The notes under the pieces were generated by a model. It made no database searches. It was given only the letters and a program-made list of their open reading frames with translations, and had not been told where the DNA came from. This document shows positions 49,701 to 52,700 of a stretch of DNA of 64,000 bases, piece by piece (the first letter of the stretch is position 1; every line of letters starts with the position of its first letter). Source of the stretch: Mesocentrotus franciscanus (taxonomy: Eukaryota > Echinodermata > Echinoidea > Camarodonta > Strongylocentrotidae); assembly GCA_037976565.1 (NCBI GenBank), contig CP137684.1:16895243-16959242 (forward strand), given 5' to 3'. The position numbers and the translations under genes are program-made.

Positions 49701-52700
49701 CAGATTTCAAGAGGAGCAGTTCGGAGAGAGGAGGAATCTGTCCAGAGATCATATCTGTCTTTGACTTCAAGGATGGTCCATGACAAGATGATGCGGATTC
49801 TCCCATCTGTTTCTATAACAAAAAGAGAGAAAAGACGGTGGTATAATTTATGATCGAGCATATTTCACTTCACCAGCACATTATCTAATGAAGAAATGCT
49901 TGTTATGGTTGTTTGCCTAATCAAGAAAATGTATTTATTCGTTTGTGTACAATTCTTCCATTTCATTCATCAGCAATCGCTCTAGGACAATGGTCTTTAA
50001 CCCTATTAAGACAGTCATTCCACATTTTGTGGTTTGACTCGATATCCTTTGACCCAGAACCTAAGTAATATATCAGATGCATGTATAAACAAGTCAACGC
50101 AAAGCGTAGCATCCCCTCGCAGGGTACAAATGGCCTATATACGTCAGAACAAGTTACCTCATTAGACTATACTATTATATTACTAGGCAAGGAAGTTATT
50201 AACAAAATTTTCACATATATAATTAGTTTTTTTTTGCATATTTAATGAGCTATGGCCTTTGACCTTTGACCTACATACTCCGAAATCGAACTTAGCCTGT
50301 ATTTTGATACCATGTACCTTCACATTAAATTTCATTAAAATCCGTCAAACATTACTAGAGTTATCGTTCGGAAACCAGATTTGTATTTTTCGCATATTTA
50401 ATGAGCTATGGCCTTTGACCTTTGACCTACATACTCCGAAATCGAACTTAGCCTGTATTTTGATACCATGTACCTTCATATCAAATTTCATTAAAATCCG
50501 TCAAACATTACTGAAGTTATTGATTGGAAACCAAATTTGTTACGAACGGACGAACGGACGGAAGGACGGAATGAAGGAAGGAAGGACGGACGGACAGCGT
50601 TACTATATCCCCTCCGACTTTGTCGGCGAGGGGATAAAAAAGGAAAAAATTTATGAACACACGTACTGTGTCCATTTTTATTGCATGACCAAATTGCGTT
50701 TGATAAGATTTTTTTTTGTGGAAAATAATTATTTAAAAAGTAAAATTAGCAACATGTTAAGAGGTCCAAAATCATTATTTTTCTATCAAATGTTGCCGGT
50801 TTCCAACTTCCAGACAAAGTACTTTGAAATGTATATTTTGTTTTGAGAAACATTGAATTATACCAGAACAATGTAGCAATGAAAGAATAATATTTTTCTT
50901 GCGAATTTGCAGAACAACATGCTTCTCAGTGGAGCGCTCCATTTCCACAGTTTTTACTTTAAAAAAAGAAGCATTTTAACTTGAACCTAATGTATACATT
51001 CTCTCTAGTAATTTAATCAATGATTTTCAAAATGCATTATATTAATGTATATTTCTGTGTTTGACTTCTTGTTATAATTGTTTTTATATACCTCACTTTA
51101 GAAATCTAGCCATCTGATTGGTCGAAATTGGAGTCGTGATTTTAAGCCATGCCCCACTCACTAATTTGTACCCTCGTAGCCCGCTCACAGGGAATATCAA
51201 TTAATTTGTACCCTCATCCTCCTGCGATCCCCATTGGTTTACGTGTTAAAATTGTCTTTGTGCGAGCGCGAAGACCATACAGTGGTTTTTTTCTGCGATT
51301 CCCAAATGATTGAAAATTTACACATTACCCCCCGAAAACTTACCTCCTAGGACAATTACCCCCCACCTCTGAAAATTAGCCCCTAGGACAATTACCTCCC
51401 CCCCCCGGGAAAATTACCCCCTGTTCATGATAAGGGAAGTCCATCCTGATAATAAGCCGGTTTAAATTTCCGGAGGGTAATTGTCCTCAGGAGGGGGAGG
51501 GTGGGTGATTGTCAGCGGAGGGTCATTTTCAGGGGGTGGGGGTAATTGTCCCCTGGGAGGGGTGTGATTGTCCAAGGGGGGTAATTTTCAGGGGGGTAAT
51601 TGTCCTTAGGGGGTATTTGTCCTCGGGGGATGGTTGTCCTTGGGAGGTAATTTTCCGGGGGTAATTGTCCTTGGGGGGTAATTGTCCCGTTGGAAATTTG
51701 CCAGGGGGATGATTGTCCCTTCATTTGGGGTAATTGTCCTAGAGCCTCTGGATCCAGTTAACAATGGTTTATATAATCGACTAGTCGGTAATATAGGTGT
51801 AAGCTGATATAGACTATTATCAGCGTTATAGCTACGGTGGGCGGCGCTGGGCGAGCCCGCCCAGCACGGGGGATTTCCGCCCACCACTCCTGATAAAAAA
51901 CACTGCTTCCGCCCAGCACTAATTTCACATAAAACCTGCTTTAAATGTAACTATTTGTGAAGAAAAGAAGTACTTACATTCATATTTCCGTCTTTAATCG
52001 TGTTTTATTTGCAATTGTACAAGATTCCTGTTTTCAATTCGACAATAAATGATTATTTTTAAAGATTTGTCGAGTGTTGTTTGTCAAAATATGTTACGAT
52101 TCACGAAAACTGCCATTGAATTTACCGTACGTACAGTACCGATGTATGCCTATGTATATTCGGTCAGTGATAACGGTACGTATCATACGTATATATGGGT
52201 AAATTCAATATGGCCGCCGGGCTCGTTCGATTACTGTTCTTATAAATATTTATTTTTAATATGGTAAATAAAAAAGATCGTAATTTTCCAGAAAAAAATA
52301 AATTAAAATACTATAATATATATTTATTTCATCATTTACATTGCAAAATTTGTCCGAAATTGTTACACTTATGTATCATGTACCCAACACACATACGTAC
52401 ACACACTCAAAATACGAAATACACTCAAATTCCAAAAGCCAACCACCAGACACATATTTAGAATCGACAAACATCCATCTTCACGATAGTCAAAATCATC
52501 AATCAACCAGAAATATTACAATAATAATAGTTTAACAAATAAAATATTGCATATTTGTAGGTTCGTGACAGGTATTTACATACAAATTATCGCTAGAATT
52601 TTTTTTTTCTTCATCGTCGTCGCGTATTTCTTCATCTCACTACATGAATTATCACACGTGGGGCAATGCATAATTGTTTTCACTGCACGTACGTCAACAA

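Noticed and set aside
51500..51900. CRISPR-like array
   Set aside because: Short degenerate G-rich units without regular spacers; eukaryotic foldback repeat.
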